This document shows, piece after piece, positions 10,801 to 20,010 of a DNA stretch of 64,000 nt (position 1 is its first letter; every line of letters starts with the position of its first letter). The translations under genes were made by a program, and so were the position numbers. The notes under the pieces are model-generated. The model made no database searches. It was not told the DNA's origin and worked only from the letters and a program-made list of their open reading frames with translations. The DNA comes from Catonella morbi ATCC 51271 (GTDB lineage: Bacteria; Bacillota; Clostridia; Lachnospirales; Lachnospiraceae), in contig NZ_KI535366.1 of NCBI RefSeq assembly GCF_000160035.2, positions 606,112-670,111 on the forward strand, read 5' to 3'.

Positions 10801-11179
10801 GTCCTCCCGTGAAGGGAGCCTCTATTTCAGATTCTTTACAAACAAACACGTCTTTCGTATCATCGACCTGCACAAAGTAACGATATTCATCATCGTCCTT
10901 ACTTTCCACGCAAATAATTTTCCCAGCTTGCCCTTTATGTTTAATTTTGGTGCCTTTAAGAAGCTCACACCTATTAACCATACTAATAGCATATCGGTGC
11001 TCCTTAGGTATGTCATCATAATACGCACGATATCCGAATGGATCGAAAAAACGAACCGTCAATTGTTCAGCGTATTCGTCTATAGAGACAATACGCCCTA
11101 CAACAAAGTCACGCGGATCAAAAATATATTCTCTATCTAGAATTGGACATCTAACGTATACGTTGGTTTTTAAATCCAT
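7841..11179 (-). CDS. dpdE: SNF2-family helicase, DpdE-like (also similar to DrmD)
   Basis: A 1,112-residue SNF2/HepA-type translocase. Motifs are DEVGMGKTIE (199-208, Walker A), VVVDEVHRLL (about 277-286), LLLSATPLQ (305-313), and in the second lobe IVIFTSFQ, a GGEGRNFQ block and IEQRIGRLDRLER. About 170 residues precede the helicase, and the C-terminal third carries no motif I can name. Such proteins are DpdE in Dpd clusters and DrmD in class 1 DISARM. Here the next gene is RecQ-like, which favours DpdE. The start ATG is 13 bp after the stop of the NERD gene, with a GAGAT ribosome site. Confidence 0.72.
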   Translation of the reverse strand: MDLKTNVYVRCPILDREYIFDPRDFVVGRIVSIDEYAEQLTVRFFDPFGYRAYYDDIPKEHRYAISMVNRCELLKGTKIKHKGQAGKIICVESKDDDEYRYFVQVDDTKDVFVCKESEIEAPFTGGRVSPTVQLSKYEFQNPSWYLGRSVVNRVNKILDNSILGFKELAGCKIYLMPHQLNTIMRCNQEKHCRYMLTDEVGMGKTIEASAVLKLFLLNNSNKKVLIIVPDGLKEQWRVELFLKFDIAQGKDANGNNVSLESFSEFINVNDDKAYDFVVVDEVHRLLSDDYYSKFHTISRKADNILLLSATPLQRRTSDYLNLLRLLDPYKYDDYSDESFEALVELQSKIITQIMGVIDDVDDLQDEINDNEDGDVRQDRKCLDLFDDITDGLENVSDLINDKAYDKLVEDISAEDEGLGINKMYIAISYVCDNYQIERCIIRNRRNILYRDDYASHTRPVRKLYSEITYQSRASEYAVYQLILELMETEENLSVEKLMTVYKPLLSSYFSSASAFRKELELSDITSKDLKDAVYKWYAEEKYNAENILEILDNPEDYEDRMLKVIDYLDQELYKGKIVIFTSFQETFELYRDVLEQIYKEEELSFFNSDMSSDELELNVYRFQNEKTCRILLCDKSGGEGRNFQVADYIIHLDLPWDANEIEQRIGRLDRLERDPQRPEVNSVVVVSEESLEQQLFEFWNKGLNVFEESLSGLEIVLEDINNQMFSAIASDIRYGLFNAVSSILETTTQLKKEIKREQRFDTVGYLYKPINRQIARLLRYYSKNENELFSKTMLNWASLAGFKPSGNEEIIRFSVSEFQLNSARNTLLIPPDWTSYLQSRQMEFATRINELYSKYKAKRLSDGKEIKGTFNRKTAIDNDYLHFFAPGDAIFDCIVDNAIHSTKGQATAFAMQADINWEGFIYTFSVMPNERLLLSNGILPSEIAYFRNFLTSDMAVVPVAFDKYQDVPRDRVIEEYEKLVEVGFKAVHSCLDHLGRRGKGGGGFLHISQQFGVSNLEWFKNRFPADLWKSFVEGSYSAGRKQALKDLSRKSHLSDAKEEIQRLIAARVSADTFYGREGESVEELEAKYNIILESLKKPLISLESACYVWMVK

Positions 11180-11192
11180 TTCTATCTCATCC

Positions 11193-12773
11193 TTATCTGA
11201 TTAATTCATATAAATAATACTTAGTTCGTGTGTAGGCAATGTAGTTTATATTCTGAGAAGCATTCGCATCATGAATATATATGACCATATCTGCTTCTAG
11301 GCCTTTATAATCGAATGCGCTGCTAATTTGAATCTCGTTATCCTCTTTAGGCTCTTCGAAAGTAAATCTCCACTGCGCCAGCCCATTCTCTATATAATCC
11401 TTTGCCTCTTCTATATCATCGAACAAGATAACAATTGACTTATTACTTAGTTCCTCGTCAACCACAAACTCTTTTAATAAATTCCCTAATCGCTGTGTCA
11501 GGTGTTTCTTATCAATGATTTTTTCCTTTGCAGGATTTGGACCTTCAACCGGATTCCTTATGACATCCGTGCCTAGATTGGTATTCTCCATGGCATAACG
11601 GTATATATTAGCAGTATTTCTGATGTTTTCCCTTAGCAAGAACGGTGGGAAATCTATCATAAAAGCATCCCCAAAACTCTCTTCTTGAATCTTTTGAACA
11701 TCATCATAAAAGATGCCAATAGTCGATTCTTTTTCATCCTTTAGCAGAAACTTTATTACACATGCGACTTCTTCACATAAGTCCTGTGCTTCATCAATAA
11801 ATATTGCATCATACTTAGGGATTTCATCTTTTACTTTACTTAATACTCCCTCATAGGAGCTTCTATCTATCGTTTCAAAATCACTTACAATATTCGCAAG
11901 TAATGATTCAATATCAGCGACTTCAACTTCTTCTGATACAGACTCACGGATAAATTTTGCCAAAGGCTTAGAGCAACATGTAATAAGAACCTTCTTTCCA
12001 TTTGAGGCTTCTTTTTTTGCCATCTTCATGGCAATCCATGTTTTTCCAGTTCCAGCCCCTCCACGCAAGTAGAACTGGTGATAATTTGAAATGAACTGAA
12101 TGTAATTATCCTGCACTCGATTTATCATATCGAGCTGCTGCTCTTTATACTTTACAAGTGCACCTGCTGCTGCAGAAATAGCGATTCTCTTCTTAATCAG
12201 CTCCATTAGCGCCTCGTGCTCGCTTTTTGAATACATGCTTACACCAAACTTGGAACCACCCCATGTTTTAAACATGGCTTTGATGGATGCATGAAGGTTC
12301 TGCATTTTTGTTGCGTCAATCGTACATTCTGATTGACGGTTGCTTATTTCTGTAGTAATTGAGCCTACATTAAAAAACGGGAAAATAACACCCGAAGCGG
12401 CAATCCCTTTGTAGGATATATTGGCGCTTTTCCTATACACATCCTTAAAGAAATACATGCTCTTTTCCGCCTGCGTATATGGCGAACGCTTCAGTTTTCT
12501 GGTTTCCACATCATCCTCAAGAAACCAGTCGCCATCTTGGACAAACAGGCGTCTCCCACCTTTTACTTCAAGGCATATATATCCATAGTCAGGATGTGTA
12601 ACAACGAAGTCCGCTTCTGATTTCTCCATTTTTCCGTTATTATTTCTTGACCATTCCACAGAGTAAAACACCACATATGAATCAGGTAATTGTTTTTTGA
12701 GTTCATCATAAACAAGCCGCTCAGAGTATGTCGGCATATACTCGTTAATATTTTTCGGATACATTGTTGCCAT
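11193..12773 (-). CDS. NERD nuclease domain fused to UvrD-like helicase
   Basis: The N-terminal ~115 residues show a NERD pattern: EADFVV (about 53-58), a catalytic-type LEVKGG (about 68-73) and PYTQAEKS (about 98-105). That is the restriction-endonuclease-like E/D-ExK arrangement. A superfamily 1 ATPase follows: GGAGTGKT (about 238-245), IFIDEAQDL, LRENIRN and a C-terminal IAYTRTK. An upstream in-frame TTG (12786-12788) overlaps the DrmB-like gene. I prefer the ATG at 12771-12773, which has GGGAG 8 nt before it and leaves a 2-bp gap. It could nick or degrade unmodified DNA. It is not a canonical DISARM or Dpd component as far as I know. Confidence 0.75.
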   Translation of the reverse strand: MATMYPKNINEYMPTYSERLVYDELKKQLPDSYVVFYSVEWSRNNNGKMEKSEADFVVTHPDYGYICLEVKGGRRLFVQDGDWFLEDDVETRKLKRSPYTQAEKSMYFFKDVYRKSANISYKGIAASGVIFPFFNVGSITTEISNRQSECTIDATKMQNLHASIKAMFKTWGGSKFGVSMYSKSEHEALMELIKKRIAISAAAGALVKYKEQQLDMINRVQDNYIQFISNYHQFYLRGGAGTGKTWIAMKMAKKEASNGKKVLITCCSKPLAKFIRESVSEEVEVADIESLLANIVSDFETIDRSSYEGVLSKVKDEIPKYDAIFIDEAQDLCEEVACVIKFLLKDEKESTIGIFYDDVQKIQEESFGDAFMIDFPPFLLRENIRNTANIYRYAMENTNLGTDVIRNPVEGPNPAKEKIIDKKHLTQRLGNLLKEFVVDEELSNKSIVILFDDIEEAKDYIENGLAQWRFTFEEPKEDNEIQISSAFDYKGLEADMVIYIHDANASQNINYIAYTRTKYYLYELIR

Positions 12774-12775
12774 AT

Positions 12776-14674
12776 CTACATCTCCCAAAAGCCAATTCTG
12801 TTTTCTGCATCTAATTCCAATGAATAAAGGTATTTGCGTCCAAGATTCATATTGAAGAACTTACATGAACTGTCTGCTATTACTAAACATCCCTGGCATA
12901 CAGAATCATCTCTGTCTACACATATCGGATCAAATACACATTCACGATTATCGACATATATTCTTTTCAAAAATCTCGCATAAACTGACTCAACCATTCC
13001 AGACAGAGATCCCAAAACTTGTCCTTGGTTAGACTGTGAATATATGAAAATGCTACATGTATCGACAAAAATCAATTCAGTAATAGAATTAGATGATAAA
13101 CCACTCATTTCACCTGCAGTTTTTATAAGCGCATGCGAAAATGAATGTAAAAACATAAACACATTTCTCATAATTAAATCATCTTCACTTATTTCTCCAA
13201 AAGTGCTAATCCTATCACCGTGAACATTTCGGGCAAACCACTTCTTTATTGCTTCCTCATCGTCTAAATCCGGAAGTTGTTCTTCCGTGATAATCTTATT
13301 TGCTACCAACCACTTCAGTATTTTTACACGGTCGATATCAAACAAGATTCCTTCTGTTTCCAGTTTTGTACCAAATGCTAAATTCTTATCTGAATCACCA
13401 TCTTTGTCATATGCAACAAGCTTCAGGCTCTTTTTCGCATTGTGTGGATCTGTCAATTTTCTGGTATACCCATATGAACAACCGATAATTTCAACGTCAC
13501 ATGAAGCTTGCATATTGGCAATACCAAGTTTTTCATGCAAATCGTAAATTTCTGATTCATCATCAATAAAACCAACTGCCATTTGTTTGTCGATGGCTTC
13601 CTTAAGGGAAATAATACTCTTTGCGCCCCTAGATTTTTTTACTGTTTCGTATTGCATTAAGTTGAACGCAAAATTGTTGACCCACAAAATATATTCTTCT
13701 TCGGAATCATTCTTCTCTTTAGCAAACAGTTCATCGCAGGCATTTACATATTGTTCTATACTCGAATCGTTATCTGAACTGCTCTTTGAAAGTGATGCTA
13801 TTGTGGCTTCTAGCTGATCCTCATTAATTAACCCTGCAGCCAAAAGCTGTTTTGCCTGTTTTTCTGCTTCGCTTTCAATAGCAGATTTGGTTGTTTTCTT
13901 ACTAAACGCCGAATCAATATTTTCGAGTATTTTGGTAAAATTATCTTCACTAACTCGACCAAACCATTTGGATATCATTATTTTACGAGCAGGCTCACCC
14001 TTCTGATAAAACGCCCCCAGTTCAGGGCTGATCAGATTGATAACATTAGCTGTAAATGCCTTATAGTTTGAACCCGCTGATGCACTATCTCTTTGCACCA
14101 TCTGACCACAGTTAGGACATTTGATGCCAAATTCCTTAAACACTCTATTCTTTCCCTGGTAGTAAAACACACCATATTGTTTTTCAACCGGGTAGTAATA
14201 ATACTCGTTAACTCCGCGGACTTTAGGAATAAATATAGGGCTGGCATACCCACACTCGCATGGATAGACAAGCTGTAACTGCTTTAGTCTACCCTTTTTA
14301 CATATCGGACATGTTTGTAGTACCGCTTTGCCATTCTGAAATTGTGTTGCCCTATGACATTCCGGACAATAATACATAAGTGGAGAAAGTTCAGCGATTA
14401 TATCGGGTATTCCTGGTCTACATGCCGATTCGACTACAGAAAAGCCACCTTTTTCATCATCAAGATTGTAATCACCTATGTCTCCTCCATGCATGGAGAA
14501 CAGCCTAACCTGTCTTTTTATCTCAGACTCAATGAAGTTCGCATATATACCCTCCATCGGTTTATAGTTCCAGCTTGTTACCTGAGCAGTAACATTATTT
14601 CCGTGACTATCTTTATCCGAGATCCACATTCCAGGTAATATTTTGTATACTGCCTGACTCTTACTTCGCTTCAT
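12776..14674 (-). CDS. drmB: DrmB-like DUF1998 zinc protein
   Basis: A 632-residue protein with paired cysteines C103/C106, C122/C125, C139/C141 and C186/C189, consistent with zinc ribbons. Near the C-terminus it has the DUF1998 signature HSFSHALIKTAGEMSGL, the VDTCSIFIYSQ strand, and a final Cys cluster (DDSVCQGCLVIADSSC) followed by N-x-L-GRKYL. This matches DrmB, the constant partner of DrmA in DISARM. It starts 4 bp after the DrmA-like stop. DrmA and DrmB form a DNA-loading complex in DISARM; here the usual methylase and DrmC phospholipase-D partners are not in the window. Confidence 0.78.
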   Translation of the reverse strand: MKRSKSQAVYKILPGMWISDKDSHGNNVTAQVTSWNYKPMEGIYANFIESEIKRQVRLFSMHGGDIGDYNLDDEKGGFSVVESACRPGIPDIIAELSPLMYYCPECHRATQFQNGKAVLQTCPICKKGRLKQLQLVYPCECGYASPIFIPKVRGVNEYYYYPVEKQYGVFYYQGKNRVFKEFGIKCPNCGQMVQRDSASAGSNYKAFTANVINLISPELGAFYQKGEPARKIMISKWFGRVSEDNFTKILENIDSAFSKKTTKSAIESEAEKQAKQLLAAGLINEDQLEATIASLSKSSSDNDSSIEQYVNACDELFAKEKNDSEEEYILWVNNFAFNLMQYETVKKSRGAKSIISLKEAIDKQMAVGFIDDESEIYDLHEKLGIANMQASCDVEIIGCSYGYTRKLTDPHNAKKSLKLVAYDKDGDSDKNLAFGTKLETEGILFDIDRVKILKWLVANKIITEEQLPDLDDEEAIKKWFARNVHGDRISTFGEISEDDLIMRNVFMFLHSFSHALIKTAGEMSGLSSNSITELIFVDTCSIFIYSQSNQGQVLGSLSGMVESVYARFLKRIYVDNRECVFDPICVDRDDSVCQGCLVIADSSCKFFNMNLGRKYLYSLELDAENRIGFWEM

Positions 14675-14678
14675 TTGC

Positions 14679-17600
14679 TTACCTCTCTACTATTGCCACT
14701 TCAATCTGTTCTTCAGTATCTCTCAGACTAGTCATTGGCGAAAAATGCTTGCTATGAGCTGCTTTAATGGAATCCGAAAGTTTATCGTTATTATCAAAAA
14801 TTCCATTCTTGATGCTTGAAAGGATATTGAATACCTCTTTCTTTATTATTTCTTCATAGTTGATAGACATCTTTTCTGTCGCTACGCATCCATATATCCC
14901 AATTACATTTTTAATTACGTCTTCAATTTCGATGTCTCCATCTACCAACAATTTTTTAACATCATTTGTTTTATTCAATGAATCAACGCCAAGCTCAACT
15001 GCATAATACTGTAAGAACAATCCATTAAGAATTCCTGGGAACGTATTGTAAATTGCATTCTTTGCCCAACGGTTAATAGGAACGCTTTCAACCAAGTCAT
15101 CCTTATTCTCATGGAATAAAACAAAGTTCTTTAGATATGCCCTATCTCTTACTCTAAGCAGTCGAATAACATCAACAACCAATCCCGTATATTTTCTTCC
15201 ACTTCTTGAATATGCTTGAATATACTCGGCATTAGTATTTGGAATTCCATAAAAGAACATATTATTAAAGGAGTCTTCATCTACACCATGTGAAATCGTG
15301 CTTGTTGCCAAAATCAAATTCACGCTTCCGAGATTCTTCCTATTAGACTGAATTCCAAACAACGCTTTCCTCACTTCTTGGAAATTGTTGTCACTTGTCA
15401 TCTGTGCAGAAACAAAAGGAGGTAGTCCCTTATCCTGCAGTCGATCATTCGCCTGATTCATAAAGGCATTATCTAAGTTCATAACATCTTCCTTGCGGTT
15501 GTTATAAACTAGTTCAATCCAATAATCATACAAAATATCCTTCAACTCTTCTTCTGTACCCGAGAAGCCTTGTTCACATAATTTCGTGTAACACTCCGTT
15601 GTGTTTTCCATCATGTCACATATTTGCAAACGCATATTATAGACAGCTTCCCAAATGCCTCTGGTTATAGAACGTCCATAAGGCGCAAAGCCCATTATTA
15701 TTCTTGTGATATCATCTCCATCAATATAGGAATAAAAGTCTTTGTTTGGATTTCTTGATGGATACTCGCAAGGGAATCGTCTACCTCTCATATGGTATAA
15801 GTGTCTAATATGATCCTCATACATTGAAATAGTAGCTGTTGCACCAATAAATCTTATTCTTTTCCTATTCTCATCTGCCACAAGATTCTCAGCGTAATAC
15901 TTAAAAAAAGCCTCATAATGAGAATCAAATGTTCCTAGACTTTCCTTAACCAAGTGCATTTCGTCTTGAATAAACAAGGTTGGAATAGGGTCTTTTAGTG
16001 TATCGATTGCGACCATATCATACTCGCAGTTGTATTTTGCTGTGCACTGTCCTTTCCATGCAACCCCATGCTTACTGCACTTATGTCTAGCTTGACCCAT
16101 TAACAATTTGAAGTCATCGGAAAAACCTATTGCCGCCATTTTATCAACCGTACTAACTACCAATGACGGAAGATATCTATAAATCTCATTATCAATAATC
16201 ATTAATGGTAATACTTTTGCGGAGCATGCCGGATTAGTACAGACATGTTTTAATCTCCAATCCTCTTGATCAAAAGACACCTCTATGGACTTCTGACCAC
16301 ATACCGGACAAGTATCTACAAATCTATAGTTTTCATTGAGTGAAGCTTGATCTCCATGAATGATAGCCTTGCTTCCAGTGTTAAAAGTATCATTCTCATA
16401 TATCTTATTAGGGGTATTACCGGATCCAATTAAAAATCCTACTGCGAAAGGAGTCGTATCTTTTAGCTCAAGAGTAGATTCCCTAACAATATTGGCTTTC
16501 ATGGTTACAGCTAAAACACGATCCAGCTGTTGAACCGCGAGCAATCTTAACGGATATTTTAAAATACCAGTTAACCCTTCATTCTTCCCTCTCAGTCGAT
16601 CAAAAAACATTGTGAAGACCGAAGCACCCAAGAAAGCTTCCGTTTTACCACCACCCGTCGGGAAATAGAGTAGATTCGCTGTTTCAACTTTTGTGGCATT
16701 CTTCACGGAAAGGTCATCAGGATACTCGCTTTCGATTATTTCGCATATCAAAGAAACAATAAATACAATCTGAAAGAGTCTCCAACCTTTATAAGTTCTG
16801 TGGTCTCCATCAACTTTGGTTGAGAACGTTTTGTTCATCAGCACAAAAGCTTTATACACTAGATCCTTATATTTAATCTGCTCTATTCCAAAACTAAACC
16901 GTTTTATTTCTTGCTCAAATTCCTCCAAGGCTTGTTCAAATTTTTCTCTTGCATTCTCAGAAAGGTTCGACTTGCATTCAGCAAACTCCTTCTCTCTCTT
17001 TTCCAGATCCTTTAGCATGCACTTATGAATAGCTTCTAAGTTTTCCACTGGATTGTTAATCAATTTATCGAACTCTATATAGGAATTATATTCATCATTT
17101 GTCTTTGTCCTATACTGATAAAATACAGGCACGTTCACAGTAGACAGAGTATTCGTTGCTTTATCGAATGAACTTGATGAGTTCTCAGCTATAGAAAAGC
17201 ACTGTTTCCTGTCCTTATAATTATCCTTGAAATAATCAAGTTCGATAGGCATAAAGACCGTGCCATCACTCCCTTTAACGTCAAATCCAGCAGCGAATAT
17301 CTGAGGCAAATAACCACAATTGTTTCCATTTAATTTTTCTGTCCTATTAACCATTTGCACGAATACATTCGTATTCTCGCCTATCTTTTTAGCGGAAACA
17401 AATAAGTCAAATTTCCAGAGAGGCATAACTCTTTGATCTTTGGGAGTGCATACAACAGAAAACAAATCCTCATGCTGAAGATCAGAATAAGAAATTTGAT
17501 CCTCATGCATAATTTGGATTTCATTACTGATGCTTTTTGCATACGCAGAAATCCGCTTAACCAATTCGTCCTGTAAATGAACCCCTTCTTCCGGAATACT

Positions 17601-18071
17601 ATCAATATCTATCTGAATTCCGTCAGTGACAACATCCTGAATTGCAACCTTCTTATAAACCTTTGGAAGATAGAACTTTTTATCCGGATAATTCTCCGCT
17701 AACTGTTCGATTTTCGTAAAAGTTTCTCCACTCTTACCGCTCTCTAGACGTAAAAAATAATCTACCGTCTCCTCATATTGTGGCTTAACAGTGTAGAAAA
17801 ATAGTCCTCTCGGAAATATAGTAATGCTCGTTTTGTCCCCTGCCTGAACGCCAAACTTAAGCCCTATTGAAGGAATGCTTTGATATTTGGTCTCAAGATT
17901 CTCTACATACTTTCCTTCAAAGGATTGCTCAATTCGATCTTCTGCCAAAAGACCCGTCATTACATAATCTATTGGTTCATCCCCGACAATTCTTTCTTTC
18001 AAATGATCACCGGAAATTCCCGAAATATATTTTTGGGCAATGTGATCAGCCACAATATTATAGTTATTCAT
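14679..18071 (-). CDS. drmA: DrmA-like helicase
   Basis: A 1,130-residue superfamily 2 helicase. Walker A is FPTGGGKT (470-477), Walker B is QDEMH (702-706) and motif III is IGATATI (742-748). An inserted zinc site (C588/C591, C611/C616) sits between lobes. The second lobe has ATSTISHGVDEDSFN, then AEYIQAYSRSGR and a C-terminal RVRDRAYLKNF block. The DEMH box, zinc insertion and 'HGVD' motif are typical of DrmA of DISARM. The start overlaps the previous gene by 4 bp. A coiled-coil segment rich in Glu/Lys lies around residues 345-400. In DISARM, DrmA loads on DNA ends; the same is inferred here. Confidence 0.78.
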   Translation of the reverse strand: MNNYNIVADHIAQKYISGISGDHLKERIVGDEPIDYVMTGLLAEDRIEQSFEGKYVENLETKYQSIPSIGLKFGVQAGDKTSITIFPRGLFFYTVKPQYEETVDYFLRLESGKSGETFTKIEQLAENYPDKKFYLPKVYKKVAIQDVVTDGIQIDIDSIPEEGVHLQDELVKRISAYAKSISNEIQIMHEDQISYSDLQHEDLFSVVCTPKDQRVMPLWKFDLFVSAKKIGENTNVFVQMVNRTEKLNGNNCGYLPQIFAAGFDVKGSDGTVFMPIELDYFKDNYKDRKQCFSIAENSSSSFDKATNTLSTVNVPVFYQYRTKTNDEYNSYIEFDKLINNPVENLEAIHKCMLKDLEKREKEFAECKSNLSENAREKFEQALEEFEQEIKRFSFGIEQIKYKDLVYKAFVLMNKTFSTKVDGDHRTYKGWRLFQIVFIVSLICEIIESEYPDDLSVKNATKVETANLLYFPTGGGKTEAFLGASVFTMFFDRLRGKNEGLTGILKYPLRLLAVQQLDRVLAVTMKANIVRESTLELKDTTPFAVGFLIGSGNTPNKIYENDTFNTGSKAIIHGDQASLNENYRFVDTCPVCGQKSIEVSFDQEDWRLKHVCTNPACSAKVLPLMIIDNEIYRYLPSLVVSTVDKMAAIGFSDDFKLLMGQARHKCSKHGVAWKGQCTAKYNCEYDMVAIDTLKDPIPTLFIQDEMHLVKESLGTFDSHYEAFFKYYAENLVADENRKRIRFIGATATISMYEDHIRHLYHMRGRRFPCEYPSRNPNKDFYSYIDGDDITRIIMGFAPYGRSITRGIWEAVYNMRLQICDMMENTTECYTKLCEQGFSGTEEELKDILYDYWIELVYNNRKEDVMNLDNAFMNQANDRLQDKGLPPFVSAQMTSDNNFQEVRKALFGIQSNRKNLGSVNLILATSTISHGVDEDSFNNMFFYGIPNTNAEYIQAYSRSGRKYTGLVVDVIRLLRVRDRAYLKNFVLFHENKDDLVESVPINRWAKNAIYNTFPGILNGLFLQYYAVELGVDSLNKTNDVKKLLVDGDIEIEDVIKNVIGIYGCVATEKMSINYEEIIKKEVFNILSSIKNGIFDNNDKLSDSIKAAHSKHFSPMTSLRDTEEQIEVAIVER

Positions 18072-19981
18072 TTACTTCTATCCTCCAAAACATCATCAAA
18101 AGGACTACTCGCTTCAATGTCACTAAGAACATATAAAACTTCTCTAGCTCTAGAACATGCTGTATACAGTTTTCTCAACTGAACCTTAACACTTTCTTGC
18201 TCATCGGATGGCAATTTAGCAAGTTGAGTCCAGTCATTTATCTTCTTTGTTTTCTTATCCTCCGTGTAAATATACTCGTAAGGATACAGTCCAGCTAAAA
18301 TTACAGCTCTAAAGTCCAGTCCTAACGACGAATCAATCGTAGATAAAACCACTCCATTCGTTCGACTGTACTGAGACCTTTCTTCCTGATCATCTGAGAA
18401 AATCAACGAGTATTGTATTCCTCTTTTTTTCATCTCGCTTGTTATCCAAAACAAAAAATAATATTTCAAAAATCGATTCTCTTTATACGGGAATAAAACT
18501 GCTATATCAGAATAACCAACTTGATATTTTTTCGTTATTTCCTCAATAGCTTCGATTATTATACCGCATATATCCATTCTTGAAATTCTCCTCTGCACCT
18601 CCAAAGCAATATTTTGAGCAGGTCCAACTCCGAAAATGTTATAGTCAAACTCCTGCATATCAATTAGTCCATTTTGTGAGAGCTTTAAATTCATATATGT
18701 CAGCATAGCGTTTAAATAACCACCTATCTGCGGACTATTCCTGTAATTCTTAGAGAAGTACTTAACTCGTCCTCTAAAGTTTAGTTTTCCTCCATCTATC
18801 TTTTTCCACGGAGCATCTCTCCTCCTAATCTGTTTCCTTACAGTCTGATTTAAATCACCTGCTAATAAGAACACAGCATCCTTTTTGGAATCAAGTAATG
18901 CGTAACATATATCGAGATATAGCGGACTAAAAATCTGTACCTCATCGATAAATATTGCAGTGAACTTCAAATCCACCATTCCCTTTTTTATATATAACAA
19001 TAAATCTTGGAGCTCTTGTTCCGTTGGATATTCTCTAGCAATGTTTGTCTTCAGGCACTCGTTGTAAATCTTCTTCATCAACTTATGAAAAGTCATTATG
19101 AACAAGTTGTTATTATCGCCAAAATTAGAACAGCTATTTTTAAACTTGTACGAGTCGGCAAGATTATTGTTAAAGCAAGTAATCAATACTTTTACTGTTT
19201 TATGTGTGCTTGCATATCTATACGCTCTTGAAAGAAGTAATACGCTCTTTCCTGCTCCCGCATTAGCAAGCAGTACTCTATGTCCAGTACCCATTTCATT
19301 TATATACTTAACTTGATCTTCGTCTAGTAAAAATGTGCTGTACTCTACCTCCTTGCCCGTAATAAACGGAAGTGATTCAACATCAATATTTTCATCAATC
19401 AAACTATCAGCTTCACTCTTAATAATTTGCGGTTTTATAACTGTATACTCTGGTGCTATTTTACTAACTATAGCTATAGCCTCCGCATCTGATAATCCAC
19501 CATATGATTTATCAAATGGCTTACAGTTTTTTTCTGAAAGCAACGTCGCGAATACATCTTCCCGAGTAAGCATATCTATATCTACACATCGATTATTCTC
19601 GACACCATTTAGGCTTTTAAATACATTTAGGTGACAATACGGTAACTTCAGCACCTTTTTATTATCTTTCTTAGTTATCAAAACGGCTGATTCTAAAAGA
19701 AGATTGTAAATTTTCTCTTCGATCATATTCGTATATAAATCAACTATGGAAATAAACTGTTCTATACTATTTTCTTCATGAATCGATAGAGTTAAGACTC
19801 CAAATTTCTGAGAAATAACCGATGCCATTCGTACCTTTTCATTGCTAAATCCAACTGGATCTATATCCACAAGAAACCATGCGTCCATCCCGCAATTTGA
19901 AAAAGCAGAATAGACTTTCTTTTCTAGTTCTGCAAAATTACTTGTCGCGTCATTTCCAGTTGGCCACATACGATGTTCCAT
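18068..19981 (-). CDS. UvrD/Rep-like superfamily 1 helicase
   Basis: A 637-residue protein, first gene of the island operon. Residues 1 to about 210 form a domain I cannot name. It may be a worn NERD or other nuclease-like fold, because an alpha/beta pattern is visible but no ExK motif. Then come NAGAGKSV (240-247, Walker A), a Walker B IFIDEVQIF, FSKNYRNSPQI, STIDSSLGLDF and the C-terminal LYTACSRAREVLYVL. These are motifs of DNA helicases of the UvrD/Rep type. Start is the ATG at 19979-19981 with AAGGTG upstream. Tight coupling to the DrmA-like gene suggests a joint role. Confidence 0.72.
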   Translation of the reverse strand: MEHRMWPTGNDATSNFAELEKKVYSAFSNCGMDAWFLVDIDPVGFSNEKVRMASVISQKFGVLTLSIHEENSIEQFISIVDLYTNMIEEKIYNLLLESAVLITKKDNKKVLKLPYCHLNVFKSLNGVENNRCVDIDMLTREDVFATLLSEKNCKPFDKSYGGLSDAEAIAIVSKIAPEYTVIKPQIIKSEADSLIDENIDVESLPFITGKEVEYSTFLLDEDQVKYINEMGTGHRVLLANAGAGKSVLLLSRAYRYASTHKTVKVLITCFNNNLADSYKFKNSCSNFGDNNNLFIMTFHKLMKKIYNECLKTNIAREYPTEQELQDLLLYIKKGMVDLKFTAIFIDEVQIFSPLYLDICYALLDSKKDAVFLLAGDLNQTVRKQIRRRDAPWKKIDGGKLNFRGRVKYFSKNYRNSPQIGGYLNAMLTYMNLKLSQNGLIDMQEFDYNIFGVGPAQNIALEVQRRISRMDICGIIIEAIEEITKKYQVGYSDIAVLFPYKENRFLKYYFLFWITSEMKKRGIQYSLIFSDDQEERSQYSRTNGVVLSTIDSSLGLDFRAVILAGLYPYEYIYTEDKKTKKINDWTQLAKLPSDEQESVKVQLRKLYTACSRAREVLYVLSDIEASSPFDDVLEDRSK

Positions 19982-20010
19982 AACACATTCACCTTTTACA
20001 TTCTATATTT

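Noticed and set aside
12776-18071. A complete DISARM system
   Set aside because: Only DrmA- and DrmB-like genes are present. No methyltransferase and no DrmC phospholipase-D protein is seen in the window.
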